Source of the DNA: Norana najaformis
Lineage: Eukaryota > Annelida > Clitellata > Crassiclitellata > Hormogastridae
Direction: 5' to 3'
Length of the DNA stretch: 64,000 bases
NCBI GenBank assembly: GCA_964023275.1
Contig: OZ029921.1
Coordinates: 4,182,955 to 4,246,954 of the forward strand
Part shown: positions 21,801-32,159 of the stretch, piece by piece
How the letters are laid out: every line of letters starts with the position of its first letter
Numbering within the stretch: the first letter of the stretch is position 1
Position numbers and translations under genes: made by a program
The notes under the pieces: generated by a model
Database searches by the model: none
What the model saw: the letters and a program-made list of their open reading frames with translations, nothing else
Told to the model about the DNA's origin: nothing

Positions 21801-24800
21801 TCAACTAAACGTAGAATAAAAACATACCAGTCACCCAAAGCAAGCAAAAGATCTTTCTTGATTTCACCAGCACCTGTTCCAACTCTTCCGAGAAATCTGG
21901 AAAATGCTACTCCAAGCGATTTTGAGAAAAGTCTGCCAGACCAGTTCATTTTTTCTCAGGCAATCAAGTGTCCAAAATGCTACTACACTGATCGGATTCG
22001 TTTGAATTTGATACGACATTATAATGGGCATTTTACAGATGCTAGTAAAGGTATAGAAACAATTGAAGCATCAGATTTGAAAACAAAAACAGGTGATAGG
22101 CTGACATTTACTTTATGGAATCCGAAGATGTCGGATAAAGACGTGGCAAAGTCTGATAAACTTGTGAAAACTAAAAAGAAAAACCATGCTTTTGTTTCAG
22201 AAGAAAATGATAAAGAACCATTTCGTACAGCTTCTCGGAGAAAACGGTCAGAAAAATGCACGCGTATTGTAAAAAGAGCAAAGCTTACAGATAAAGTAAA
22301 CAAACTTAATCCTGGTGATAGTAAAGAATCACTTGACATTGCTGAGACAAGTAATGGTGGCTCAGTGAGGAATACTGGCAATTTGACGTCTGGCCTTCGT
22401 TTAACAGCTGGCAGTGACATCCAGAAGACCAGTACATCTTTTGGCTCACCTCCAGCATTTGGACAGTTTTTGCAGAACCACGCTAAAAAAGTTATGGCAA
22501 CGTTTAGCTGCGTCTCATGCTTGACTACATTCCGGAGTGAAACTGATTACAACAAACACGCGGAAGAGGTTCACTCCTCAACGTACTATCTTTGCAGATG
22601 TTGTGGAATTATGATTCATGGCTTGTCAGATGTGCAAGTGCACTTTACAGAAAACCATCCTAGGAGTCTGGTCTTAGTCGATGAGTGGGTTTCTGCAAGC
22701 AAAGAATCTAGAAAAAGAAGTCGTCCATTTTGTGAAGTATCAGGTGTTGGATTACCAGCTAAGAAGATAAAGGTAGCAGAAATTGACGGTAAGATTTGGT
22801 TTAAGTTTAGCGTTATATTCCGTTAACTAATTATTTAACATTTGCATCGTGTTTATGGTAGAAAGAAAATCTTGGGTAATTAGTGTTTTCCAATTTTTAT
22901 TAAATTATGATATTCCAATATTGGATTAATGATTATTAGTATTTTATAGAGATTTATACCCTTATGTGCATTGATGCATACGTTAAGCATGAACGAGATA
23001 GTGGAAGGTAATGGTGAGTGAGGAATTTGTGCATTTAAAATCCTGGAGGAAAACTAGTAAGCTTTTAAAAGCTTTTTAAAGAAGAAATTTAAGCTGAAAT
23101 AATTCGTGGTTACTTACTGGCAATCCATTCAAAACCTTAAGATGGTCGAGAATTAAATCAGTTGCGGTAAAGATGTTACGTACTTCATGCGTAGACAGTT
23201 ATAACATTTAATTGACATTCTTTCTAACGGTTTTCCACAGAAATGCTTTCTACAGCTGTTGGAAATATTTTAAAAATTATTTTCACAGGAGAGAATAGAC
23301 AGTCAACAGATAAACCAGATTCTGAAATAGAGTCCTTGCCAAAAGAACAAAAATGGTCTTCCTTCTATGGTGCAAAATTAAGGTAGGTGTTTTTGTTATT
23401 GGAATTGTTAGAACTCGTACAAATCACCTGCAATTTTCTATTATTAATACTTTAATTGAAAAAACATTCATTACTGTGTTGGTTGATTTTAATTTATATT
23501 ATTATTATATGTTTCTTCAGACTGTTGGAAGGGCTTGTCTTCTTAGATTTGTATCATCTTGCTTTTGTTGTCTGACTGCTGTGACCCATCCACATCTACG
23601 ATTCCTCGCTCAGCCAATGGACATATGGCGTGCTAACAAATGCATTACTTACTTATTTACTAACTTAATCTAGCGGTTGTTTGAAACATACATAGGAAAA
23701 CATTGATGTTCATTTTCTGTTAGAAAGGTCATTCTATTGTATTTTATAGTAGTACATCAGTTTGGCTACTGGAACTTGTATGTTGCTTTGAAGCGAGTGA
23801 CTATCTGTAAAATTTATTACTCTTTTATTTGACATTTTAGGAAACATCCAGCTAGTGGTACAGCTCCAAATCCTACAGTTGGAGCAACTAATGCTGAATT
23901 CTCAACATCAAACATGATTTCAAAAGCGTCTTCCAACAGTAGTTCTCAAACCGCATGTTCCACTGTGGTTTCAGCTACCCATACTTCAACGGGTGGAGAC
24001 ACTGTGAATGCATTGGGTGCGCCTGCTAGTGAATTGATGACTGGAATGGCGAGTCAAACTGTTGCTGGTTCTGGTTTCCCTCCTCCATTGGGAAATAACA
24101 ATCTCCTTGCGACATTAGTGTCGAATTTTTTAGCTACAAACCTCATGACAAGTCAAACAAATCCAGTGAGACAGATGCCAACGATGCAAGTACCAGCACT
24201 GCAGGCAGTGAGTTCGCAAATTCCTTCAACTGTTGAACCGGCTACATCAGTAGTGATGGCGGGACAGTTACCTGTACCTGGAATGCAGTCGGCTGTGGAC
24301 AATTCGGGTTTTGCTAACTTATTAGCAAATTTGCTAATGGCAAATCTTGCAGCAGGAACTGGAATGGCAGTTCCTCCTACATCCTGCCCTAACGAAAATA
24401 CTGCATATCCTCTCCAGCCGGGAACAAATAACTTCAATCTTTTGGGGCCTAATACCAATTCGCAGCATGTGCCTTCAGTGGCTGAACTAATCAAAGAAGC
24501 TTTTAATCCTTCAAACTGTAGCAATATTTATAATATAAGTCCACCTGCAAATGGCGGCAATGTACAGAACAGTTTTTCCGCGACTGAGGCTTCAAAAGAT
24601 TTGCCAAATCTTAGCCATGCATCAACATTGGTGCCAGATGTGACGCATGACGGCTGCGACGACAACAGTAGACAGAGTTTTTGCTCTTTGGGCTCTGCCA
24701 GCAAACCAGCAGTCAGTGGCTCAAAACGAAAACTGTTCTCTGATCCTGATAACCTGTACTCTTCTGAAGCTGAATCTACTGTTTCCATTGCAAGCCAGAG

Positions 24801-25524
24801 GAGTAACAACAGCAAGTCGTCTAGGTCAACCGCTACCTCAAAGAAGCCTTCAAGACCAGGTACCAGTGCACAAAAACTAAACAAGAATCAGTTTTTAAGG
24901 GATGGTCCTGAAAGTTATACCTCAGACATTGAGAGATGTAGCAGCAGATCTTCGCTTTCAACTATCGACTTAAGCCACAGAGAATTGCTTTGTAACAATT
25001 CAAATAATTCAAGCCCTTTGTCGGTTGCAGAAATTTTTGCAAGTCGTGCAGTTCGAATGTGCTGTAACAGGTGTGAATATAAAACTAGAAAACTGAAGCA
25101 TTTTGAAAAACATCTTGCAATTCATTTTGACAACAAACAGCCATCCGTTGATCCCAAACAATGGAAACCTGTTCGCCAGAAGTGTGGCTTTTGCAACTTT
25201 CAGACGTATTTGGATGAAGAGTTTGAGGAACACATCGCAATACATATGATCAAAAAACCATATCAATGCTCCTACTGTTCATTTTCTGGATTTACAAAGG
25301 CTTCTGTAAATCGGCATCTAATGAGGCTACACCCTAAATTAGAACCAAAATTCGAAAAGAACCAGAATGTTCGGTTGAAACAGACAGCGCTTCAAACTTC
25401 TGCAACAAAAGTTTATTTAAACCCTGTTGTCAAGCTGAAGAATATATCAAAACTAAATCATAAAGCTGTTAAAAGTCTGTGTACTAAATACAATTTAGTA
25501 AAGTTAAATCTGAAATACAAATAG
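18846..25524 (+). CDS. Multi-C2H2 zinc-finger protein, 1906 residues
   Basis: Exons 18846-22788, 23289-23382 and 23841-25524 (TAG) join in frame through GT-AG introns in phases 1 and 2. The product has fourteen C2H2-type fingers: residues about 15-39, 61-83, 89-112, 404-428, 660-682, 693-716, 724-746, 768-790, 1040-1063, 1220-1243, 1248-1270, 1752-1775, 1793-1815 and 1820-1843. They occur in small clusters separated by long Ser/Asn/Thr-rich, probably disordered linkers. Basic patches near residues 1130-1180 and 1290-1310 could be nuclear localisation signals. Linkers lack the TGEKP type of KRAB-style arrays. I infer a nuclear DNA- or chromatin-binding regulator, but recognise no ortholog. The frame stays open for 42 bases upstream to an acceptor at 18802-18803, so a coding exon further upstream is possible. 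The first ATG is used here. Confidence 0.85.
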
Positions 25525-27813
25525 AAATAATAAAACAATAAAACTGAAACCCTAAACACCTCCATAATGCTATTTTTTAACAATGAGCAAACAGTTGATT
25601 TTAATTTTAGTTGAAATTGATGTACTGGTGCCTGGTAAATACAAGCAACATTAAACTGATGTTGAGTTCTTCTATGCCAGTTATAACTTGTTTTGCATTT
25701 GAAGTTGATATTCTTCTAATCAGTCTTAATAATAAAATTATTGAGCATGGTATTTTGTCTGAACACTGTGATCAGCACATGTAAGAAGCTGCTAGAGGAC
25801 ATGATGCCTCTTTTTTATTACATTGCATTTGAGTAATTTTATTTATGTTGCACCAACCAACACTTCCAGGGTTACATGGCCAAAGCACAGGTAGTTGGCC
25901 ACCAAGTCGCCATATCCATATGTTGCTGACATATGCTTCCTTTTGAAATTAGCTGTTGAATCTCGTTTACCTGAATTTGGTTTTATTGTAGTAGTTTGGT
26001 CTAAATATGCTTTCTTGAATTAACATTATGTGGATTTGACAGTGATGCACTGGACTGAGTTTTCACTGTAATGTAACAATTTGTAACAAGACTGTATAGT
26101 GCCTTTTAAGTATTCTAGAAGTCACATTGTATGTCGCCTGATGCTAGTGGTAATTTTGGAAATGTATGTACGGAGTCGGACATTCAATCAGTTTTGTAAA
26201 TTGCTTGAGTTTGAGTCTTAACGTCGTATCTGACTGTTGCATGATTAACACATTCTGTAATAATTTGCAGCTGAGTCATTTACAAAAGCTGTCTTTTTGA
26301 TATAAATTATAATACTTTGTGTTGGCTTCTGTTTTTGGTGAATATGGGTGAATGAGTCTGTTGTAAACATTGTTTTTGATGTAAATGGGTCTTTGTCAAA
26401 TGATATGTAAAAGAGCAGTCTTGTGGAAATGCATCAATTCTAGTTTTATGTGTGTTAAGTAATTACAGTGTGCGTAATTATATTATGTCATGCTTGAAAA
26501 GAGGTTTCTGTTTTGGTTTATTTGTTTTTTTGGCTGCCACTACCATGGTGATATCAGGCATAACTATATTACACTGAAAACTGAGAATGTTAAATGCTAA
26601 ATAATATAAACTTACCACAGTTTCTGACCATGATACTTAAATATTTACTTGAAGTTTTGTATGTTCAGAACTATTTGTGATCTTAAAGTTCAGGAAGAAT
26701 GTTCAGTTTGTTCACAGTGTGACTGAAGTCTCGGACTGGGATTATTTTATTTGCGCAAAAGTTCTGTATCCCTAGATGTAGTTTATGCAATCCAAGGGTT
26801 ATAGTTTGTTAGTGCTTCTGGCAGAAGGCTTAGGGACACCGGTTTTATACAATTCTGAGATAGCAGTTTTCATCCCAGTCAAGCCACAATGACCAACGCT
26901 ACCAAGTTTTATGTTTTTAACCGTTTCTCCTTCTAATCTTTTCGTGGTAGCTCCAAACGTCATCCATTGTAGCCCTCTACCTCTGTAAATTTAACATCCT
27001 GTTTAACACCCTCTCCATGCCTAAGTGGTCGATCTGCGACTCGTCAAACTTGACCTTACCATGCTACCGATTTTGTTTTTGACTGAGCACCTCGGAATAA
27101 GGTGGTTGCTGCAATTTGGCGCCGATGAAATTTCGAGGTACGGTTGCTAAGTTGACTCGGAACCCGACTTGCCAATTTATTTTTGATTAAGCGCCCCCAC
27201 CTCCCAAATGCCCCCCCACTACCCTACTGTTGCCAGCCACAACTCGCATCCTCTTCCCCATTATATAAATACTCTGTGGATGAATTAGGACAACTGGTAT
27301 TGGGTCACCCACTAGGAAGAGACAGTAAGACAGTCATTTTTTATAGGGCTAACCGTAACCAATTCATGATAAACTACCCTTGCAAGTACGAGCAAGGTCT
27401 TCTTTGCAGACGTTCTTTATGGACGATCCTATATATGTAACCTGTATGTATGTACATGCATGTATATATGCATATGTAAATGACTATAATATGTCTGCAG
27501 AGTTGCAGACCTGTGTATGTAAATTCAGACTTTTGCTCCCTTACATTCTCGGCCCATTTGAAGACGTATCTTTTTGGAACTTCTAGATAGTCGTGCCGTA
27601 GCGCCTTTGTGAGGTTCTTAAAACGCGCTGTGGAAGTTCTTGTGGGTACATATATATGCATTTATGCCTATATGCTTGTATATGTGCCTTTGAATGAATG
27701 TATGCATGCACTGCATGAACCCATGCATCTATACAGTGTATATATATAGACACATGCATTCGTAGGTATGTATATATATGTATATATATCTTTAAGAATC
27801 TTCTAAAATAAGC
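25525..27813. other. 3' UTR and intergenic sequence
   Basis: AATAAA hexamers at 25529-25534 and 25537-25542 almost touch the zinc-finger gene's stop codon, and another lies near 25729. The true poly(A) site is therefore uncertain. The sequence is AT-rich without coding exons. A diverged arm of the long-TIR element lies at about 27050-27150, a piece like the 15332-15764 element at 27405-27435, and TA-rich simple repeats from 27640. Confidence 0.5.
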
Positions 27814-28192
27814 TTATTTTCCGAGCAGCGACGGACCAACTTTCTTGCCCAGCTTGACGACGTATTCAAGCGAAACGTACGGATCCGGGCAGCAGTCGTA
27901 GACGTTGACCTGTCGTTGACCTGTGTGGTCAAGCAGTGACCACTGGTCACCCGTCGAGAAGTTCTCCGCGTCGATATCCACCCTGTTGGTCTTGGCGTCG
28001 ATCGGCTGAAGGTCTACCATCTTGATGTCGTACGTCCAAGATCCGAAGCGAAGGACGGCGATCCAGGCGTTTCCTCGGAACTCGTGTCGGCAGGGAACCG
28101 TGAAGACGACCGGCTGGACCCAGAAGACCTGCCCGTCGGCGTAGGCGACCGCCTGCTGACCGCTCTTGTCGCCCGAGTATTCGCTTTTCAGC
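27814..28192 (-). CDS. AChBP-like ligand-binding domain, terminal exon
   Basis: This minus-strand exon (acceptor ctccag, stop TAA at 27814-27816) encodes the C-terminal half of a Cys-loop ligand-binding domain. It has GQVFWVQPVVF (strands around loop E), loop B GSWTYD, and loop C VYDCCPDPY with the vicinal cysteine pair that contacts agonist in nicotinic alpha subunits. It then ends with GKK...LLGK and a stop, with no room for membrane helices, as in secreted acetylcholine-binding proteins of molluscs and annelids. The Cys loop is atypical: the segment from the first cysteine to RFGSW is three residues shorter than usual, and the second cysteine is alanine (GCC). Upstream exons in the same orientation could include 30930-31094. 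The splice phase at 28192 (needs two carried bases) does not fit the exon at 30210-30348. Confidence 0.75.
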
Positions 28193-28199
28193 CTGGAGT

Positions 28200-28266
28200 T
28201 ATATATGTATATGTATATATATATATATACACATACATATACATATATATACACATATATGAATGC

Positions 28267-28305
<39 letters not shown>
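28200..28305. repeat. TA-rich microsatellite
   Basis: (TA)n mixed with TATG/CATA units directly beside the acceptor of the AChBP-like exon. The open frames across it (runs of Tyr-Ile) are artefacts. Confidence 0.9.
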
Positions 28306-28306
<1 letters not shown>

Positions 28307-28344
28307 TCAACACGTATGCGTGCAGCACCTCACTGCTTCGTAGT

Positions 28345-30007
28345 AAAGTGAAAGTTAATGATTGGTGGTGGTGGTGATGATGATGATTATGATGATGTTG
28401 GGTATACAACTTGAAGGGGCGCTATATTAATGCTCTGAATGAATGCTATGAATGAATGAATGAATAAATGAATGATGACGATGATAAAAATAATCCTGAA
28501 GGATCATATGTACCTTGGGTAAAAAAATAATGTAATTCTTTAATCTCCTGGCATTTTTAATTCCTAGGGGAATATAGCTATAGGGCCCGCCTTGGGTAGA
28601 AAATAAGTTTAGACGTAATAATAATAGTGTTTGAACTTTAATTTCTCCAGAGGGGTCTTCTTAAATCCTGAGGGATCATATATTATCTTCTCGGAAAGCA
28701 GTAGTAGTGGTTTTTGTTGTAGTAGTGGTAGGAGAGGTGGTGGTGGTGGTGGTAGTAGTAGTAGTAGCACCCTTTAATGAATTTTTTGGTGTCTGAGGGT
28801 CATTTCTACATCGAGTAAAAACAACATCAATAATAACTTCTGGGGCACCAGCGTCTACTGCGCAACCGAGGGAGCACAAAATTCGAGCCAAAAAGATGTT
28901 ATTATCCAGTTCATTCCTTTGAGACAGGAAGGAAATGTGTTGATGTTATTATACAGTTCATTCATTGGAGACAGAAAGGAAATGTGTTGGGGACTGCCTT
29001 TGGAGAGGCAAGTCTTGAATATGTCTAAACTGCATGAAGCCATGAAATGTGTTATAATGAATTTTCTTCCTTTTTCTTTTTTCCTTCTTTCTTCCCTTCC
29101 TGCCTTCTTTCCCTCTTTTCTTTCCTTCCATCCTTTCCTCCTGCCTTCTTTTATTCTTCCTTTCCTTCCCTCTCCTCGCTTCCATCCGTCATTCCTTCCT
29201 TCCTTCTTATTGCTTTCTTTCTCTTCTTCCTTCCGTTCATTCTTACTTTCCTCCATGCCTTTCTCTTTCTGCGTTTCTTCTTTATTCCTTCCTTTTCTCT
29301 TTCCTTCATTCCGTCCATATTTCCTTTCTTTCTGTATGTCATTATTTCTTCCTTCATTTCTACCTTCCCTCATTTCTTTATTCCTGCATTCTTCCTTTTC
29401 TTACATCTATGCTACGAATAAAGGCTATGTGTATATATGCAAAACTAAAGCGACTAACAAATGCGCAAAGGTGCGTCTATAAGAGCGTGTCATGTCGAAA
29501 TAGTTACACCCTTACTACATCAAACTTCTCATGAACGGTAAGCGTGATAAAGCCGAAGTACTCATGCTATTCCGTGGTACACTGGGATTGAACCCGAAGC
29601 ATTAAAAGCTGATTTATCTCTGAACCAACAACAGCAGTTAATGTCTCGTCGCAAATCAAGTCCATTATCGCCCTTCTACACCGTTAAAAGTGGCGTCTAT
29701 TGACCGCAGAGACGGAGGTTACGTTTTGTGCCTCTTCTGAAACCAGAAGAATTTAAACAAGTTTAAGAAGAGCCTCTTCTAATAAACGATCAGAAGAATC
29801 GAGACAAGTTCCAGCCAATAGGAACCCATTCTCCGTCACCTCGTTCTCACCCTCTATTTGCCTGCCTACCCACTTACTTGCGTGCCTGCCTGTCTGGCTG
29901 TCTGTTTGTCTGTCTAACTATCTGTCTCTGCCTGCCTATCTGTCTGCCTGTGTGTCTGTCTATTTATCTATAAATATAATTATATATGGAAAGACAGGGA
30001 GGGAGGA

Positions 30008-30064
<57 letters not shown>

Positions 30065-30205
30065 GAGAGAGAGAGAGGAGATCACTCTCTCTTCCCACTT
30101 TATCTCAACCGGACTCTACCTTATCGTAGTTAAATCTACCCCAGTATGCCTTTGCATCACCTTACCTTACCTTGCCTTCCTTACCTTACCTTACCTTACC
30201 TTTAA
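28345..30205. repeat. Cluster of simple-sequence tracts
   Basis: The tracts follow one another: GGT/GAT repeats (28360-28400), a LINE-type tail 'ggggcgctatattaatgctc' with AATG repeats (28415-28480), GGT/AGT (28730-28770) and a long CCTT-rich pyrimidine strand (29060-29400). These are followed by TGCC/TGTC (29880-29960), (GA)n (30008-30078) and (CTTAC)n (30155-30205). The Arg/Lys/Glu- or Phe/Leu/Ser-rich open frames here are repeat translations. No gene was seen. Confidence 0.85.
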
Positions 30206-30209
30206 TAAG

Positions 30210-30348
30210 AGCTTACCCGTTGAGCAGTACGACATCTGGAATCCAGATAGCGGCGCTAGATGTCGTGTCGAAGTTGAGTCTTCGAATGCCAGCGTGTTCA
30301 TCTGGACTCCAGACGAGATAATCGTCGATCCAGTTCTACAGATGGACG
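30210..30348 (+). CDS. Cys-loop ligand-binding domain exon (loop A), plus strand
   Basis: The open stretch SLPVEQYDIWNPDSGARC...FIWTPDEIIVDPVLQMD plus one base ends at a gtaaac donor. It has the WNP...WxPD order of nicotinic receptor and AChBP exons 3-4. The acceptor chosen (tttaataag at 30201-30209) follows a pyrimidine-rich (CTTAC)n tract and gives phase 0. The part from 30260 on has the same length (1 + 29 codons + 1 base) as the homologous exon at 60281-60369, with an AG at the matching intron site, so an intron may have been lost here. The loop-A tyrosine (seven residues after W) is valine. It lies on the opposite strand from its apparent partner exons at 30930-31094 and 27814-28192. Confidence 0.6.
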
Positions 30349-30359
30349 GTAAACGAGGA

Positions 30360-30480
30360 TCTTAAATTACGTGGCACCCATTTCAAACCGGCAGCGGTTG
30401 TTAAGATCTCACCCGAAAATAAGCAAGGTAGAGACTACACGGTCGCTATATAAAACCGTGTATATTTACATTTACATTAC
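30360..30480 (+). mobile_element. SINE family A, body fragment
   Basis: 'cgtggcacccatttcaaacc', 'ggcagcggttgttaagatct', 'cacggtcgctatataaaacc' and a 'tttacatttacatt' tail follow the family-A order. It begins 12 bases after the donor of the loop-A exon. Confidence 0.7.
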
Positions 30481-30929
30481 ACTGATAGACAGCGATAAGT
30501 GTCATCGGTGTGAATGGAGGCATGGTCTTACTGAACGAGTAGGTAAATGAGGTAGCTAGGTAACAGATAGCGCTCCGAAGATGTGTGGCTGTGTGTTCAC
30601 GCTCCTTGTTCTGCCCATCCCTTCGTTGTTGTAGTCGTTGTAATCATAATCACCAAAATTATCATCATAATCACCATCACCATCGACGTCATCATCATCA
30701 TATAGTCGTCGTCATCACTCATACTCACTTAGCGACTGACTCATTCGCTGACTGACTCGTTCACTCACTCGCTCGATCGCTCTCTCGCTCGCTCGTTCAA
30801 TGAATCAACAAATCACTCAATAAATCAATCGACCTCTTGCAGTTGTACCGAGTCAACTCTAATTGATATCTAGGGTAGAAATTTCCGGCGCTACAGAAGT
30901 CATTGAAATCGATCTATACTAATGCTGAC

Positions 30930-31094
30930 CATGGTCATCCAGGCCTTGACCGTCAGCTGGCTGTTGGTTTCGTCAAGTCGTAGGATGTCCGTCAGCGAGA
31001 GACCCATTCGAACGGTTACTGGGTCGCCAGCCGATTTCGTTGGCCTGGCGTGGCGGTTGTACCCCCGGAGCAGACGATCGTACAAGGCTGCCTC
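30930..31094 (-). CDS. AChBP/nAChR-like N-terminal domain exon
   Basis: The minus-strand exon has 55 codons in phase 0 on both sides (acceptor gatcag, donor gtcagc, the latter weak). It reads EAALYDRLLRGYNRHARP...GDPVTVRMGLSLTDI...LDETN...LTVKAWMTM. This is the classic second coding exon of nicotinic receptor and AChBP genes: an N-terminal helix with LL..YN..RP, then a beta strand PVxVxxGLxLxDI, then DExN and a W near the exon end. The signal-peptide exon should lie at higher coordinates and was not found. Its phase would join correctly to the exon at 30210-30348 if that exon were on the same strand. Confidence 0.75.
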
Positions 31095-31194
31095 CTGATC
31101 GCATCCCGTGCTTGTCTAAGATCAGCAACGATACTGGGATGTAATGTGAGTTCATGAAATGTAATGTGTTACTGTTACTGTAATCGCAAAATTT

Positions 31195-31330
31195 GTGTGG
31201 TGCCGCTTCAAAAAAACTCACGTGGTGAAGGATCTCATCTGATAAATTCACTGAAAAATGAGCAGGGTCGTAATCGTAATCGTAATCGCAATCTTAAATT
31301 TGCAAAGCGCCGCTTCTAGATAACCTCATC
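31195..31330 (+). mobile_element. SINE-A / long-TIR element junction
   Basis: 'gtggtgaaggatctcatctg' and 'ataaattcactgaaaaatga' of family A run directly into (CGTAAT)n and a degenerate 'gcaaagcgccgcttct' left-arm end of the long-TIR element. Both are fragments. Confidence 0.5.
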
Positions 31331-31597
31331 AGATGCAGCGATCCCGGCCCTTCGTCCCAGAACTGGGGAACAATACGGTCTTTCAGCCCTCGTATAATAG
31401 GGAGGGGATAGGGAGAGAATCTCCCGTCGAAAGTCGGCAGGTAAGTCATTCCAGGAAGCAGAGCCAGCAATAGCAAAGCTGCGGCGCTAAGCGGTGACAG
31501 TTCAGAATAGAGGGACGATGAGAAGATAGCCCTGAACCAACGAACGCAGTGGTCTGCGGCCAGGAATGGAAGAAAAGGGGATTCAGAGCTCGCTTGG

Positions 31598-32039
31598 ATA
31601 TAACGATTCTTCCCCTGATTCTTCCTCTTCCCCTTATCTATCTTCTCGCTTCAATTTGGATATAACGATTCTTATCCTGATTCTTCCTCTTCCCCTTATC
31701 TCTCTTCTCGCTTCAATTTGGATATAACGATTCTTATCCTGATTCTTCCTCTTCCCCTTATCTCTCTTCTCGCTTCAATTTGGATATAACGATTCTTACC
31801 CTGATTCTTCCTCTTCCCCTTATCTCTCTTCTCGCTTCAATTTGGATATAACGATTCTTATCCTGATTCTTCCTCTTCCCCTTATCTCTCTTCTCGCTTC
31901 AATTTGGATATAACGATTCTTATCCTGATTCTTCCTCTTCCCCTTATCTCTCTTCTCGCTTCAATTTGGAAATAACGATTCTTATCCTGATTCTTCCTCT
32001 TCCCCTTATCTCTCTTCTCGCTTCAATTTGGATATAACG
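31598..32039. repeat. 62-bp tandem array, seven units
   Basis: Units start ATATAACGATTCTTATCCTG and end CTCGCTTCAATTTGG. They recur at 31598, 31660, 31722, 31784, 31846, 31908 and 31970, with an eighth start at 32032. Spacing is exactly 62 bp and divergence is very low. One strand is strongly pyrimidine-rich. Confidence 0.95.
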
Positions 32040-32159
32040 GGGCACAGGCAACAAGGGTCGGGGCCATGCGGTCGCTATAGACAACAGGCAACCCAGCTGT
32101 CCTCATTGCCAGTGTCCAGTTTAATCTTAGGTCTATCAACTCTAGTAGGCATAAATGTA

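Noticed and set aside
19295-22420. Minus-strand frames up to 167 codons inside the zinc-finger exon
   Set aside because: They are shadows of the plus-strand coding sequence, with no domain of their own.
28855-29482. Lys/Glu/Arg- and Phe/Leu/Ser-rich frames of 124-187 codons
   Set aside because: They come from the CCTT-type tract.
31598-32039. CRISPR-like repeat array
   Set aside because: The units are contiguous without unique spacers, in an animal genome.
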